This document shows positions 1 to 10,359 of a DNA stretch of 64,000 bases, in pieces. A program made the position numbers and the translations under genes. Origin of the DNA: Trypanosoma brucei gambiense DAL972 (lineage: Eukaryota; Euglenozoa; Kinetoplastea; Trypanosomatida; Trypanosomatidae); contig NC_026736.1 in assembly GCF_000210295.1 (NCBI RefSeq), positions 310,001 through 374,000 on the forward strand, written 5' to 3'. The notes below the pieces were generated by a model that saw only the letters and a list, made by a program, of their open reading frames with translations, had not been told where the DNA came from and did not search any database. Position 1 is the first letter of the stretch, and each line of letters starts with the position of its first letter.

Positions 1-2794
1 GCGTGCATTGGAGATTTTTTGGAACCGTTTTCAATGTCAGGAACGCTCCGCTTCTCAATCTCTTCCCATTCAATTTTTATCTGGGTGTTTGTTCCCATAA
101 AGTAGAGTGCCCCCCGCCACATCAATGCGCTCGGCTGCACCTTCAATAGAGTAATTGGCCCCGACGCCAAGACCACGTGGCCAGTGCCGTGAAGGTCTTC
201 CGTTCGCCCGTAGGGCCTGATTAAAGTTGAAAAGACGTCCAAATGCGTTGCGTTGGTGTGTGGAATAACGTGGCAACGAAAAGTGGTAACTTCAACAGAA
301 GGTAGCGGCTTTCAGTGAAGGCTCTTTTTCCAAAGCGTCGTTGACACCTCACCCGCCAGTGAGGTAAGTGGCCGCTAATTTTACACCCATGGGGTTTCCT
401 CAACTGGCAAAGCCCATTCTCTAAGGTTGAGCTTCCTGTGGCCTCGTCTGCTCGCAGGTGAAATTTATGCAGTTTTATTCTTCACTAACTGTTTGATTTT
501 CCGCGTGGTGTAAAGTGGGCAACAAAAACGAGGGGGTATTATTGTAGGCATCAAGCAATCCTAAGGGTGTACTTCCTTCGGAGTGGACTCAAATTCTTTA
601 CAACCAAGAGCTCTACCAATTAAAAAGAAGGTGCAAGCAAGAAACCTCACTGCGCGTACAAAAGTAAACAAAAGAGGTGAATAATAACGGCCGAATACTG
701 TAAAAAAAAAAAAACTAATGCGGAACAGTTGTGTGTGTTGTGGTTTGATCAATGTTATTTGCAGCCTCGGGCTCCCACCAAGAAACTAAGACTTGTAGGA
801 GAGTGGTGTGTGACAACCAACCTTGGGTGTTCTTGCAGTCAGTCAGAAAGTGGTGGTTATTTTTCAATTATAACAATGAACACTATAACTGTACTAAGGA
901 ACTTTAGAAAACAGACACGAAGAGTCTTGCCACTAGCAGTACCGTTGAGTTGGAGTCAAAGTTAAATTAGGAGCGGTTTCCAGTTCCCTGCAGACCACCA
1001 GAGTTAACACCAACCTCTTTTTCAGCATCTTTCAAAGTTCGCCACCGCTGGAGTGTCAGCAATTGCGCTTTAAATATCACCTCTCGACCATGTGGTGTTC
1101 TATGCGAGAAGTGATGTGGCTACCACAAACTTTGTGCCTTTTGTGTTCATTTCCATGGACCTCCCTAGAGTTCCATCAAGTAGCCCACCTGCATTCAATG
1201 TTTCACTAACTGCATACTACAGTGGTGTACGCGGCATTCTAGCAACAGCCTTCCTCAGTCAGTCGTGTCTCACCTCGAGGTGTTTAATCTTGTGACGGCT
1301 ACTTGGCGATGGTCTCTAAATTCTTTGGCCGTAATGCACCTTCCATTTGTGTTACTGACAGAATTCTCAAACCCACTATCTGTTGTGCGTTCCGCTAACC
1401 GCTGTAACGACCTATTGGCTTCTCCCACTTCCGCAGACGGGTCCTTCGTTTCTAGGAGATTGATTCGTAGCATCGTCTGCGTTCTTGTATGTCCTCCCTT
1501 CCTTTGCAAACACCCCCACCCTGTAACCCCCATACCCATCACCCTCATGTTCTTTTTGTTCACCTTACTCTCCTGTCCACCTATCTGTATCACCGGACTG
1601 TTGTTGTATCTCTACTCCAAAACATGCAACACTGTTCCACGTAACTTTCGCAATTTCCCTCACTACACAAATTTCCACGAACCCCTTAAACCTCCGAAAG
1701 CGACGAATCGGCCCCACTTTGGTGATATCCCCCTCAACCTTGTCAAGTATCCCCCTGCTCTTCCCTTGTGATGCGGTTGTTGAAAACGACTAATACACAC
1801 AAAACTCCCACTGTACTCCATCCTACCACAAAAAAAACATATAGTTGCATCCTCCATCGCCTGTTACCAACATTTGACTTCCGATTATTTTTTGTATGCG
1901 CAGCATAAAGTTCCTTAAATTACCCTCACACCATGATATTTATAGTGGTTAACAACAGTCTCTCTCCTATCGATAATGGGGTGAACCAGCCGCTTTGCAC
2001 ACACTTTGTGCCCGGCTACATCTTTTTGTCTCTAAGTTGAGGGCATTTTCCCGTGAATTTATGATTTCACCGCATTTTTTTCCTCCAAATTTCTGCCAAC
2101 TCTGTATTGAAACAACTGAACTCATTCTATCAAATATTCCGTTAATTCTTGAGCACATCAGCACACACTCTCGAAAACCCGGTGAATGCTGCGACAAAAC
2201 CTCCATCGGAGCGATCACGCTTTAGACAGAAATGCAATTCCTGAGAACATTACCGATAAAACGTGTAACCATCCGCACTACATTCAACTCTACACTTTTT
2301 TGGGAGTCTTTACCACACGCCTTTATCCCTTCTATTCACTTAAGGTGTTAAATCTAATTTACTCAATACCTATTTCAAGGGATTGTCAATTCCATCTTGT
2401 TAAAAAAGGGAAAAACCAGCTTGGAAGGAGTTTTCCTTTCTATTCCGCATCCTTTCACTTCACGGGATACTGAGAGTATTGTTCAGTCAATATTATTGAA
2501 AAAAAAATGTCAACACACTGCTGTAGCAAAAAAAAAAAGAAAGCATAACTTGAGTGATATTTGAATCACATCACGTCGCTTACTATATGAATTTCCCATT
2601 TACATTTGCTATCCTCTAATTCACATCCCTCCCCTGCCTTGAATCCACTAGTGTTTACCTGTTGTTGACGTTACCATCGTTAAACGTCAGAAGAGCCTTT
2701 TTTGGAATCACGCCCGTGCTCATTCTGACGTTGCTTTCCTTTTCTCTTAGTTTCCCGTCTTACCTGATATTTGCTAACTCAAACCAGGTTTTAC
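1..2794. other. Gene-poor, probably decayed region
   Basis: No convincing intact gene lies here. Long stretches of the + strand are C/T-rich, so the minus strand is purine-rich. That is the bias seen on the sense strand of the minus-strand genes to the right, and it would fit decayed minus-strand sequence. The longest open frame, 1265-1771 on +, begins at GTG and encodes a compositionally odd peptide, so it is not called. I recognised no tandem 70-bp-like repeats, retroelement ends or telomere arrays. Position at the downstream end of a one-directional gene array fits the end of a transcription unit or a subtelomeric boundary; this is inference. Confidence 0.5.
70..276 (-). pseudogene. Possible gene fragment, unidentified
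   Basis: A 68-codon open stretch with protein-like composition; it contains the run FGRLFNFNQALRANGRPSRH. It has no ATG at its 5' end: the frame opens at TTG. A second minus-strand frame (221-403) overlaps it and looks equally coding-like, so the two may be pieces of one gene separated by a frameshift. I do not recognise the family. It could equally be a chance open frame. Confidence 0.2.
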
Positions 2795-3895
2795 TCAATT
2801 TTTGGCATTGCCAATTTTCCTGTTTGACTCTTCAAACTCTTTTTGTAGCTTTTCAATGGCATCTGCGAGCGTTCTCTTATCATTCTCGTAGTCTTTCAGA
2901 TCCCTCATTTCGTTGAAAACTTTTAACAACTCCCTCATCCACGGTATATTCTTAATATCTCTGTTCCTACCCCTAACCACGTAGCGCACACGGTGGCCAG
3001 GGGCTTCTTGGGGCAGAATCCAGAGCCGCCAGAAGCTGAACTTTCTCCTATCACCAAAGACATAGGTAGTTCCGGTACATCCATCAACACCGTGGTTAAT
3101 CATGTCGCGGAAGTCGTTTACTAGTTTGTTAAACCCTTCTTGTGGGCCTTCCATACTTGAGCACTGTTCTTTAAGAAAATACCACCTTTCCCCCGCGTCT
3201 TCATCTGGTCTCCACACCGCTCTATTATCTCTCCTAGCGCAACGACTACAGCAGAGCTGAGTTTCTCTTCCCAAATTCATACGAGGCGCGCACAAACACA
3301 ACAAATCCCTACTCAATGATACGGACGCTTTAAGCTTTTGTGAACGTGAGAGTTGCTGCTCACATACCTGTCTCCTGTCGGAACTGCGTGCTTTAATTTC
3401 TTGTGGTCGATATGGAACACCATACAGCGCGCGATTAATACCTTTTTCGAGATCACTTGCTTTCAAAACCCATCTCCGATTTTTGGTTATATTTTGGAAT
3501 ATCTGCGCAACGGAAAGAACCTTTTTTCTAATCTCCACCACTTCACGTTCGGACAATCCTCCTACCGAAAGTAGGGTTGTATTTCCCCTAGTTGCCAATT
3601 CTTTTTTCGATTCATTCCAAAACACTTTGTGGAGTGCACAGTTTCTTTTCCCCGCGCCTTCGCAAGTTTTGTTCAAATCCCTGTCTCCACTCAATTCCAA
3701 ATACATTGCTCCAATCCGAGCCGCCCCTTTAGTGATTTCCTGTGCTTCTTTCATCTTTCCAAGTGCTGCTTCTGCCAAATTTATCATGCCACACAATGTC
3801 TTAAACTCATTCCCGTTAACCAGCCATTCCGAACCCGAGACAGTTGCCGGGAATACCAGCGCAAGCAAAACAGTGCAAAGATTTATAGCGCGCAT
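2795..3895 (-). CDS. VSG-like surface protein, C-terminally truncated
   Basis: The 366-residue product starts at an ATG with a clear signal peptide (about residues 1-21, hydrophobic core CTVLLALVFPATVSG). It then has an EFKTLCG block, a DLLCLC block, a W...W...C segment and an IPW block. The same blocks, in the same order, occur in the neighbouring gene at 4767-6074, so the two are paralogues. I associate this arrangement with T. congolense VSGs. The protein ends in a charged helical stretch with no hydrophobic GPI-addition tail. After the stop, the sequence remains Lys/Arg-rich in another frame for about 25 codons, so the normal C-terminal domain was probably lost by frameshift. It could be a pseudogene, a donor for recombination, or a secreted relative. 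The VSG family call is moderately sure; function is not. Confidence 0.62.
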   Translation of the reverse strand: MRAINLCTVLLALVFPATVSGSEWLVNGNEFKTLCGMINLAEAALGKMKEAQEITKGAARIGAMYLELSGDRDLNKTCEGAGKRNCALHKVFWNESKKELATRGNTTLLSVGGLSEREVVEIRKKVLSVAQIFQNITKNRRWVLKASDLEKGINRALYGVPYRPQEIKARSSDRRQVCEQQLSRSQKLKASVSLSRDLLCLCAPRMNLGRETQLCCSRCARRDNRAVWRPDEDAGERWYFLKEQCSSMEGPQEGFNKLVNDFRDMINHGVDGCTGTTYVFGDRRKFSFWRLWILPQEAPGHRVRYVVRGRNRDIKNIPWMRELLKVFNEMRDLKDYENDKRTLADAIEKLQKEFEESNRKIGNAKN

Positions 3896-4766
3896 TCTCT
3901 CCCTTCACTTCAATCAACAACTTCACCTCTTAAAAATACACAAGAAGATCATATAAAAATGCGAATGCATACCCCACATGCACCTTTGAATAAGTTATAG
4001 GAGTTGATAGAAAGGTAAATATACTACAAGTCAAATACCAACATTTGATGGATGTGCTTCTAAAAGTAAAAAAAGACTTAAGTAGTGTTAGATGGCAGTT
4101 TACAAAAGTGGAGGTAAGTGTCCTTGGTGCCAAATCGACGCATGCTCTGGCATTTCATTTGGACCTTGATTTCCGCTGTAGGGAGGTTGCATCACTTCCG
4201 TAAATCTTGGGCTTATCCACTGTAGAAATAACCTATGACACTTTATACTTCCGAAGAATTAGCTTTTGTTTGTTTTTTCCCTTTATGCTGGTTGTTCCAG
4301 CCATTGCTCGACGTCTTCTATAAACTGAAGTTTACAGTTGGTGGAGTCGAGTTATTAAAAGGTTATTGAGATGTAATAATACTCTGTAGCGTGAAGCATC
4401 ATCATTGAATATGAAATGAACTTCCCCAACAACATCGACCACCTGACGCAACGCCACACACTTCACTCGAGAGTACCCCTTCACCCTCCACTTACTATCA
4501 TAACGGGCGCACAAAAACAAAGACTGCAACCAAAGCCTGTCAGAACCATGATTTACGAAAATCATAAAACAGAAACTTCCACGGATAAGTTAGCATACGG
4601 CATTTACGTCTGAGCCGTCTGCCTTCGAAAGTGAATATCAGCTTCCGATCTCACACAAAAACTTGGCATAAGTTTCCTATACCAGCAGGAGCCACACAAA
4701 AATATAACAAATGCACATAAACAAAACCTCCTTCCTCCCCCTCCAGCTTTTTATTATAAATCACAA
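3896..4766. other. Spacer between the two VSG-like genes
   Basis: This 0.87 kb stretch has no well-supported gene. A 77-codon ATG-initiated frame at 4332-4565 on the minus strand has a reasonable amino-acid mix but no recognisable domain; it may be a decayed fragment. I saw no tandem repeats of the kind that flank T. brucei VSGs. Confidence 0.45.
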
Positions 4767-6074
4767 TCATGTTAATATATGTAAGTATCTGCCACCACAG
4801 CGAAAACTAAAAATGTTTACATTACACCTTGCACACCCCCCATTATATTTTATGCCATCCAAAGGGAAGCACATATTGAAACAGAAACATTTGATTAATT
4901 TTTCCGACGGTATTAAAAAAAAAACCACGTATCTCATCATAAATATAATAGTTTTAATATTTATATGCATATATTTTAAATTTAAGAGCAGTAAAAGAAG
5001 TATTTTTAAAGGGTTAGGGTTCCCATTTACTGACCAAAGTGGTCGTGTTTGTGGTTCTGCGGATGTATTAGTTCCGCTTTCATTTATTAGTGGATCTTCT
5101 AGATTATATTCAGTGTTATTACCATCATTGTGCTTGTAATTAATATTATCATTATCATTATCATTATTATTGTTATTATCATCATTAGTGTGAATGCCTT
5201 CGTTAATCTTTCGGTCCGTTGAAGGTGCGGCATCTCCAACTCCATTTGGAACGGTTTCGACGTCGTTTTCACTCGTGCCCAAATTGGTTCGTGTATCATT
5301 CGGTATTTTCTCGGCAAGTTCTTCAAGATGCTTTAACCAGGGGATGCTATGGTTGGTGAGTGTGCCGGAAGTGATGTTATACATCAAACACACCGAATTA
5401 CCCTTTCCAGTGGTTGCTGAGCATTGCTTCACTTCTGTTGCCTGATGACCCCCGAGTCGTATGTTTTGATCTGATTCCCTTCCCTTCTTCTCTGTCGCTG
5501 TTCTCAGTACTGCTTGAACTTTTTCCTTTAAGTGGTATAATTGATTTTGTATATGTTGCTCCCGTTTCGGAAGTTGGTTACAATGCAACCTTATTTTCTC
5601 CCAATGCTGCTTAGCTTGCTCTTTATTGCTCCACACCTCACCGCCCTTGTACCACTTGTTACCGCTAAAACACAGATCTTCTGCACCAACCCCGTCTTTG
5701 CCTGGCTTTTTGTGGGGTTTACATAGACACAAAATATCCTTTATTAAGCTTTTCCCCGCATATTTGTGGGCTCGATTTTGCCTGTCCCCGCAGTAATCTT
5801 TCCTGTCGTTTTCGCCTTCGAAACCAATTTCGGTGCTGCCTTTGTTGCCGTACAAAATGGTATTCACGGACTCGTTAACACTTTCAGGTTTCAATCCTCC
5901 AAGTGTTGGCTTTCCTTCACTCGCCAATTTCTGTATTTCAAACGTCAGATTGACAAATCCACATAATGTTTTAAACTCGTTTTCATTCAATATTTGTGAA
6001 TCCTTCTTTCCTGCTTTTGAATTTTCCACTGTCCCAGTCAACAATACGACAATAAATGAGAAATATATCCGCAT
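4767..6074 (-). CDS. VSG-like surface glycoprotein with abnormal C-terminal extension
   Basis: This 435-residue ATG-initiated product has a signal peptide (about residues 1-22), the block NENEFKTLCG, then KDILCLC, a W...W...C segment and an IPWLKHL block, all shared with the gene at 2795-3895. Several N-glycosylation sequons are present. A hydrophilic Asn/Asp-rich linker (about residues 295-325) is encoded by a short-unit microsatellite near 5138-5188. A run of six leucines near residue 365 resembles the core of a GPI-addition signal. The frame then continues for roughly 65 more residues, many hydrophobic or cysteine-containing, encoded by AT-rich DNA that looks like 3' UTR. A functional GPI signal normally ends shortly after its hydrophobic core, so the natural stop has probably been lost. 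VSGs form the dense GPI-anchored coat; whether this copy can is doubtful. Confidence 0.65.
   Translation of the reverse strand: MRIYFSFIVVLLTGTVENSKAGKKDSQILNENEFKTLCGFVNLTFEIQKLASEGKPTLGGLKPESVNESVNTILYGNKGSTEIGFEGENDRKDYCGDRQNRAHKYAGKSLIKDILCLCKPHKKPGKDGVGAEDLCFSGNKWYKGGEVWSNKEQAKQHWEKIRLHCNQLPKREQHIQNQLYHLKEKVQAVLRTATEKKGRESDQNIRLGGHQATEVKQCSATTGKGNSVCLMYNITSGTLTNHSIPWLKHLEELAEKIPNDTRTNLGTSENDVETVPNGVGDAAPSTDRKINEGIHTNDDNNNNNDNDNDNINYKHNDGNNTEYNLEDPLINESGTNTSAEPQTRPLWSVNGNPNPLKILLLLLLNLKYMHINIKTIIFMMRYVVFFLIPSEKLIKCFCFNMCFPLDGIKYNGGCARCNVNIFSFRCGGRYLHILT
5011..5021 (+). repeat. Short interstitial telomere-like motif
   Basis: GGGTTAGGGTT, just under two units of the TTAGGG repeat, lies inside the VSG-like frame immediately before the segment encoding its hydrophobic tail. 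The sense strand of the gene reads the C-rich form (CCCTAA). In a telomeric expression site the sense strand downstream of a VSG would read TTAGGG, so the orientation is opposite to that of a simple telomere-capture relic. It may be chance. Confidence 0.3.
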
Positions 6075-7215
6075 CCTTTATTTCTTTTGTCCTTTTTCGA
6101 AAAATCAAAAGTAAAAGCACAGACACACCAATTTCATAATACAAAGAAGAAAGTAAGCCAAGTTACCGATGGTGGCCTTTATTACGGAAACTAAAGTTTC
6201 CACCAGCACCGCATGTAACTTAAGCGTAATTTTTCCATTCCCCTCACAAGGGGAGTCACCAATAACCAAACACACTCATTTACGCATAATATAATCTACT
6301 TCAGCATAAATGTGCAAAAATTCAATCCGTTTATTCACTATCATTTGCACCTCCAGCACTTCGCCTAATGGGCAAACATATTCAACAACTAATAATGGTA
6401 ATGCGTTTGTAGGTGACGTTTGTAAGAGTGACATATTATTGTACCATAATATAAAAAAAACGTGTTTTCAAGCAGATCAAAATCTATTGTGGAGAAATCT
6501 TGTGGACAACACTTTACAAATGGGGGACAACCAACTACCATCAAAAGAATTAAAGCCCATGGAGGATATGCTACACATAATTTCATAAGAGGTACACAAC
6601 ATCAAGGAGGCAAAGCGATCAAATGTATGCATCCCCGTATTGAAAAGTTAAAAAAAAATTAGCGGTATCAACTACAATCGAGAATAACAAAAACAACAAC
6701 AAAAACATCACTTCACATCGTCCCATCATTACCTTGTTTTATTGCGTTTCCCAATTATGTTTCACATTATTCTGAAAAGAATTTGCTAAAACACCTCCCC
6801 TCCCCTCCTTGCACAAAACAGTGATGAAGTTGCGGATGCGGATAAAAGGGAATAGTGCCCAACTTTATACACATGCAACAACATGAAGATTGCAACTCGA
6901 AAACCTTGTTTCTTATCGAAGGGACATGTACATGTTTGACATGAAACAAATCGTGAAATAGCAACTAGAAACAACCCACAATGGATAAACCTTAAAATAA
7001 AATAAGTAATGAAGTAAAGGCAATAAAGAGAAGTGGTGTCACCAAATGTAAAGGGAGGGGGGGGGACAGACTCTCCTTTTTTGATACTGATGTATCTGTT
7101 TCATCTTCTCATTTGCTTACTGTAAGGATTATTCTTTTCATGAGGTTGGTCTTACTCCCGAACGTGTGCCTAACTAGGTTGCCGAGTTAACTTCCTTTAT
7201 TGCTTTTTCCGCTTT
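6075..7215. other. Intergenic, no gene supported
   Basis: This 1.1 kb AT-rich spacer lies upstream of the second VSG-like gene and downstream of the small secreted-protein gene. A 92-codon ATG frame on the + strand (6310-6588) overlaps another + frame; neither has a recognisable domain and both oppose the direction of every other gene. A G-run lies near 7050-7062. It probably contains the 3' UTR of the 7216-7620 gene. Confidence 0.45.
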
Positions 7216-7620
7216 TCAATCCACAATTTCCTCTTCAGCTGCCAGCTCACTTGATGTTTTATTGCGATTCCCCGTCCTCCGCATTCTTAAAGCTTCTTTC
7301 CTTTTCTTCAGTCCAACCATTTGCTTCATCATTTGTTGCGACAGACAACTACACGGATATGTGGTAAAATCACGCGGGGATTGTTTGGCACATTCCTCTA
7401 AAGCAGTCCACATGCTTTTTGACACGTTGTTGACACAACACCAAGTGTTTTTATCCCGTACCTTCTCAGCGCAGCACATCAAATCGTCCCGCCACCGTGG
7501 GAGTAATTGCTCACATGTGGGTACTCGAAAATCATCATCATCATCATCATCATTATCATCTTCATCACTTTTGGATGCCGCAACAATCGCAAACACTAGC
7601 ACAAAAACCGTCTTTTTCAT
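7216..7620 (-). CDS. Small secreted acidic/cysteine-rich protein, unknown
   Basis: The 134-residue product starts with a classical signal peptide (MKKTVFVLVFAIVAASKS). An Asp run follows (about residues 19-30), then a compact domain with eight cysteines (36, 49, 50, 61, 62, 77, 90, 92) and a basic C-terminal tail ending in an acidic patch. An in-frame ATG at 7644 would add eight residues; I prefer 7620 because the signal peptide starts there. The open frame extends further upstream only through TTG and a poly-Pro stretch in AT-rich DNA. The even number of cysteines and the signal suggest a disulphide-bonded protein entering the secretory route. There is no GPI tail or membrane span. I recognise no family. 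Its place beside the VSG-like genes, at the end of the core array, hints at a lineage-specific surface or secreted product. Confidence 0.55.
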   Translation of the reverse strand: MKKTVFVLVFAIVAASKSDEDDNDDDDDDDFRVPTCEQLLPRWRDDLMCCAEKVRDKNTWCCVNNVSKSMWTALEECAKQSPRDFTTYPCSCLSQQMMKQMVGLKKRKEALRMRRTGNRNKTSSELAAEEEIVD

Positions 7621-8604
7621 TACATGGCCAATTATATAACTCATTTTGCCTACACACTCAGATGCACTTACAAAAAGACGAAGGCTTGTGATTGGAGGAG
7701 GAGGAGGAGGAGGAGAAGACTCAAAAATTAAAGAGAGAAAATATGCAAAGAAGACCATCCGGTGGTAACTCAACATGGATTTTTTCCGGCATATTATGTG
7801 CGGCAACTCTCCCTCTCTCTGTCATATATATATAAATGCACGGAGTTCCCTTCAGGCCAACAAACTTGCCAAATGGAAGGTTGCGATCAAAGTGAAGAGA
7901 TGATTGAATATCAAAAAAGAAAAAAAAAAGAAAATACAACTTGAAAGGAAGCAAACGCTCCTCTTGAAGGGAAAATTGAGGAAGATAAAAAAGAACTCAC
8001 AGGAACCAACAGGTAACTCTCGGACTCCGAATACGTTTAAGTAGAATTAATAACCATCGTAAAGTGTGACCGCGAGGAAATCAGCGCATAACAAATATTA
8101 CTTGTGCTCAACGGAAAATATTCTTTCGGCATAACAGTTCGCTAGTATTTTAAAGCGAAGATGGAGGAGGTAAAAGAAAATTGTTCGATCAATGTATTTC
8201 GTGTTATTGTCGTGACTCGAACGAATCTTCGTCTTGGATGCAGCAAAGTGTTAGCTTCAACAGACCCAAAACCAACTAACTCACATGCGCCGAGGTGAAA
8301 GTCGTATGAGTGTGAACCGACAACGGTGGAATACAATTAAAAAAAAAGTGGATTTGCAACTGCCTTAACAACAACAACAAAAAAAGATGTTTTGTGAACA
8401 AAATACCTGAGGCAGTTAACCCTCTTATGGGCCGTCAATTAAATACCTACTTTCAACTACCACTTTTTAATTACAACAAAGCAAATTCGCCCAAACTAAA
8501 TATTAGTAATGCACGAATATTCCAGAACGGAATCCGTTTCCTCCACCCCCCCCCCCCTGGCTGTGGAAACTTCTCTCGCACTTAAAAACTTTTGCAGTAC
8601 TTGT
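7621..8604. other. Intergenic, UTR-like
   Basis: This is nearly 1 kb without a convincing gene. It holds a GGA repeat (7697-7713), an (AT) stretch around 7826-7834, several A-runs and a C-run near 8546-8558. It is expected to carry the 3' UTR of the CorA-like gene and the trans-splice acceptor of the small secreted-protein gene. Confidence 0.5.
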
Positions 8605-9888
8605 TCACTCATATGGAGCAATCGGATCATTTTTGAGACCCCGCTGCGCTCTACGGAAGAGCGGCGTTAAGCAAATGCCCGCCCACACAACAAAAACAGC
8701 GCAGATTGTCCAAAATGGTATGAGTGTGCTGCCCTCGCCAGTCATAAACGGAACTTTTAAGTTCATACCGAACAAAGATACGACAAGGTTGATGGGAAGA
8801 GAAACAGCAGCAACACTGTTCAGAATATTCATCTTGAAGTCGAGTCCTGCAGACGCCTGCGACATGCGCATAGAAACACCCGTAATGAAGTTCAGGTTTG
8901 CATGATTTAACATGTCACGAGCATCATCCAGCTTCTCTGAAACCTTTTGAACTCTTGCCAGTATTTCCTTGTAGGCCACAGCACTCGGGTGACTCTTAGA
9001 AACGAACGTTAAACGCATTGCTGGTGAAATAAGTTGGTGAATCAGTTTTTCCTTCAGGAACAATGCTGTTCGAAAACTAGAAATACGGCGCCGTAACAAC
9101 GCTACACGACGGAGGAGGTCTGTCTGATCCTGCTCACCAGGCGAAATCAGAAAGACCATTTCATTAATATCACCAACCTCACTCAGCAGCGAGGCAGGTG
9201 CTGGAAAGGAGGCCTCACAAGTGAAACACACGAGAGTACATAGGGCATCTGTTCCCATAGCAACAGGAACAAAAGAAGAACGATGTGACGAAGGATCCTT
9301 CACAATGCCAACAACCGAACCCTCGCATTCACGGCTATGTCTCTCCGCTTCACTACCATTACATTTGAGAACATGACGAAATAACTCCGCGAGACCAGCA
9401 AACGGTGCTGTATGCAGCGTCAGTAGTACACGCTCACTACACACAAACGAGCACAAAACCCCTTCCTCGCAACCAAACTCAGCGCGCGACATAGCGGTTG
9501 CAGCAGGAAACGGTCCGCCGTGGCTCGGGGAACACGAAAGGCAGCCAACAACATACTCACCTTCCGTAGGTTGCAACTCCACCACGTCGTACATATCATT
9601 TGCAAGCACAGCCTCCACGTGACTCGGCTGCATGTTTGGGTAAAGCAGCTGTAAAACTTGCCGATGCTCTTCTTCACTGCACTTCTGCATGTCCACCCAT
9701 AAACCACACAGTGCAATTCCTGGTAAGTTGTTGCGTAAGAAAACTAGTGCATCTGCAGCAGATTCCAAAGCACATGTTTGTAGTGACATGCGCCCTGCAG
9801 TCTGCCATGTAACGACACAAAGGCACCCGTCACGTCCCACTGGTGTGGTTACGGGAGGTGAAGCCTCTCCTTTAGTGGCACACGGCAT
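8605..9888 (-). CDS. CorA-type Mg2+ transporter
   Basis: The 427-residue product is a CorA/Mrs2/ALR-superfamily magnesium channel. Evidence is the C-terminal architecture: a long charged cytoplasmic helical region, a first membrane helix (about residues 350-373) ending in the invariant GMN motif (residues 374-376, context FGMNLKVP), a short loop, and a second helix (about 390-410) followed by a basic tail. Family members form pentamers gated by Mg2+, with both termini on the same side. There is no obvious mitochondrial presequence, so a plasma-membrane or organellar location is open. I start at the ATG at 9888 because the frame extends upstream only to a GTG two codons earlier. It is the last strong core gene before the VSG-like zone. 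Confidence 0.85.
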   Translation of the reverse strand: MPCATKGEASPPVTTPVGRDGCLCVVTWQTAGRMSLQTCALESAADALVFLRNNLPGIALCGLWVDMQKCSEEEHRQVLQLLYPNMQPSHVEAVLANDMYDVVELQPTEGEYVVGCLSCSPSHGGPFPAATAMSRAEFGCEEGVLCSFVCSERVLLTLHTAPFAGLAELFRHVLKCNGSEAERHSRECEGSVVGIVKDPSSHRSSFVPVAMGTDALCTLVCFTCEASFPAPASLLSEVGDINEMVFLISPGEQDQTDLLRRVALLRRRISSFRTALFLKEKLIHQLISPAMRLTFVSKSHPSAVAYKEILARVQKVSEKLDDARDMLNHANLNFITGVSMRMSQASAGLDFKMNILNSVAAVSLPINLVVSLFGMNLKVPFMTGEGSTLIPFWTICAVFVVWAGICLTPLFRRAQRGLKNDPIAPYE

Positions 9889-10359
9889 TGCCACAACGTA
9901 TGAATCTGTACGTACCTAATCAGTGTCTTCGTACTTGTGGTAAGTTTCACACCTTCAGTACCACTTGTTGTGTTTGAAGAAAGTAAATGGCTTACGATTA
10001 CTTACTTAAACACTTCCAACTCACAGGGAAATTAGGAAAAGGTGGGTGGGACACACATACGCTGGCGCTTGACGCAATGGAAACATTGGTCGCTACAAGC
10101 GTCGCGATACATCACATGCAATCAATTGCCCAAAAGAAGAAATGATGGAAAGACACACACACACACACACATGCGCACACACGAACTCATTGAGGAAGTG
10201 ATTGACTGACATAATTGTGAAAGGGGCAAATGATACAATTAAGAGTGCCCGTTGCAGGGACAACTTCGTCACCTCCCAACAGTTTACATGATGGCATCTC
10301 CACATGGTAACCGAAGGCAGCGAAGCGGGACACGTGTTGTAACCCTCTCACATTTACAT
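9889..10359. other. Intergenic with (AC)n tract
   Basis: This 0.47 kb spacer contains an (AC)n tract at about 10155-10170. On the minus strand there is a pyrimidine-rich segment just upstream of it that could serve as a polypyrimidine tract for the CorA-like mRNA. No gene was seen. Confidence 0.45.

Noticed and set aside
587..636. tRNA-like stretch on the minus strand (AATTGGTAGAGCTC near a CCTTC/GAAGG pair)
   Set aside because: It has a D-arm-like string and a possible acceptor stem, but no proper anticodon stem and no T-arm with the GGTTCGAATCC pattern. Length and pairing do not fit a tRNA.
1265..1771. 168-codon open frame on the + strand
   Set aside because: It opens at GTG, is a translation of C/T-rich DNA with odd composition, and opposes the direction of all other genes.
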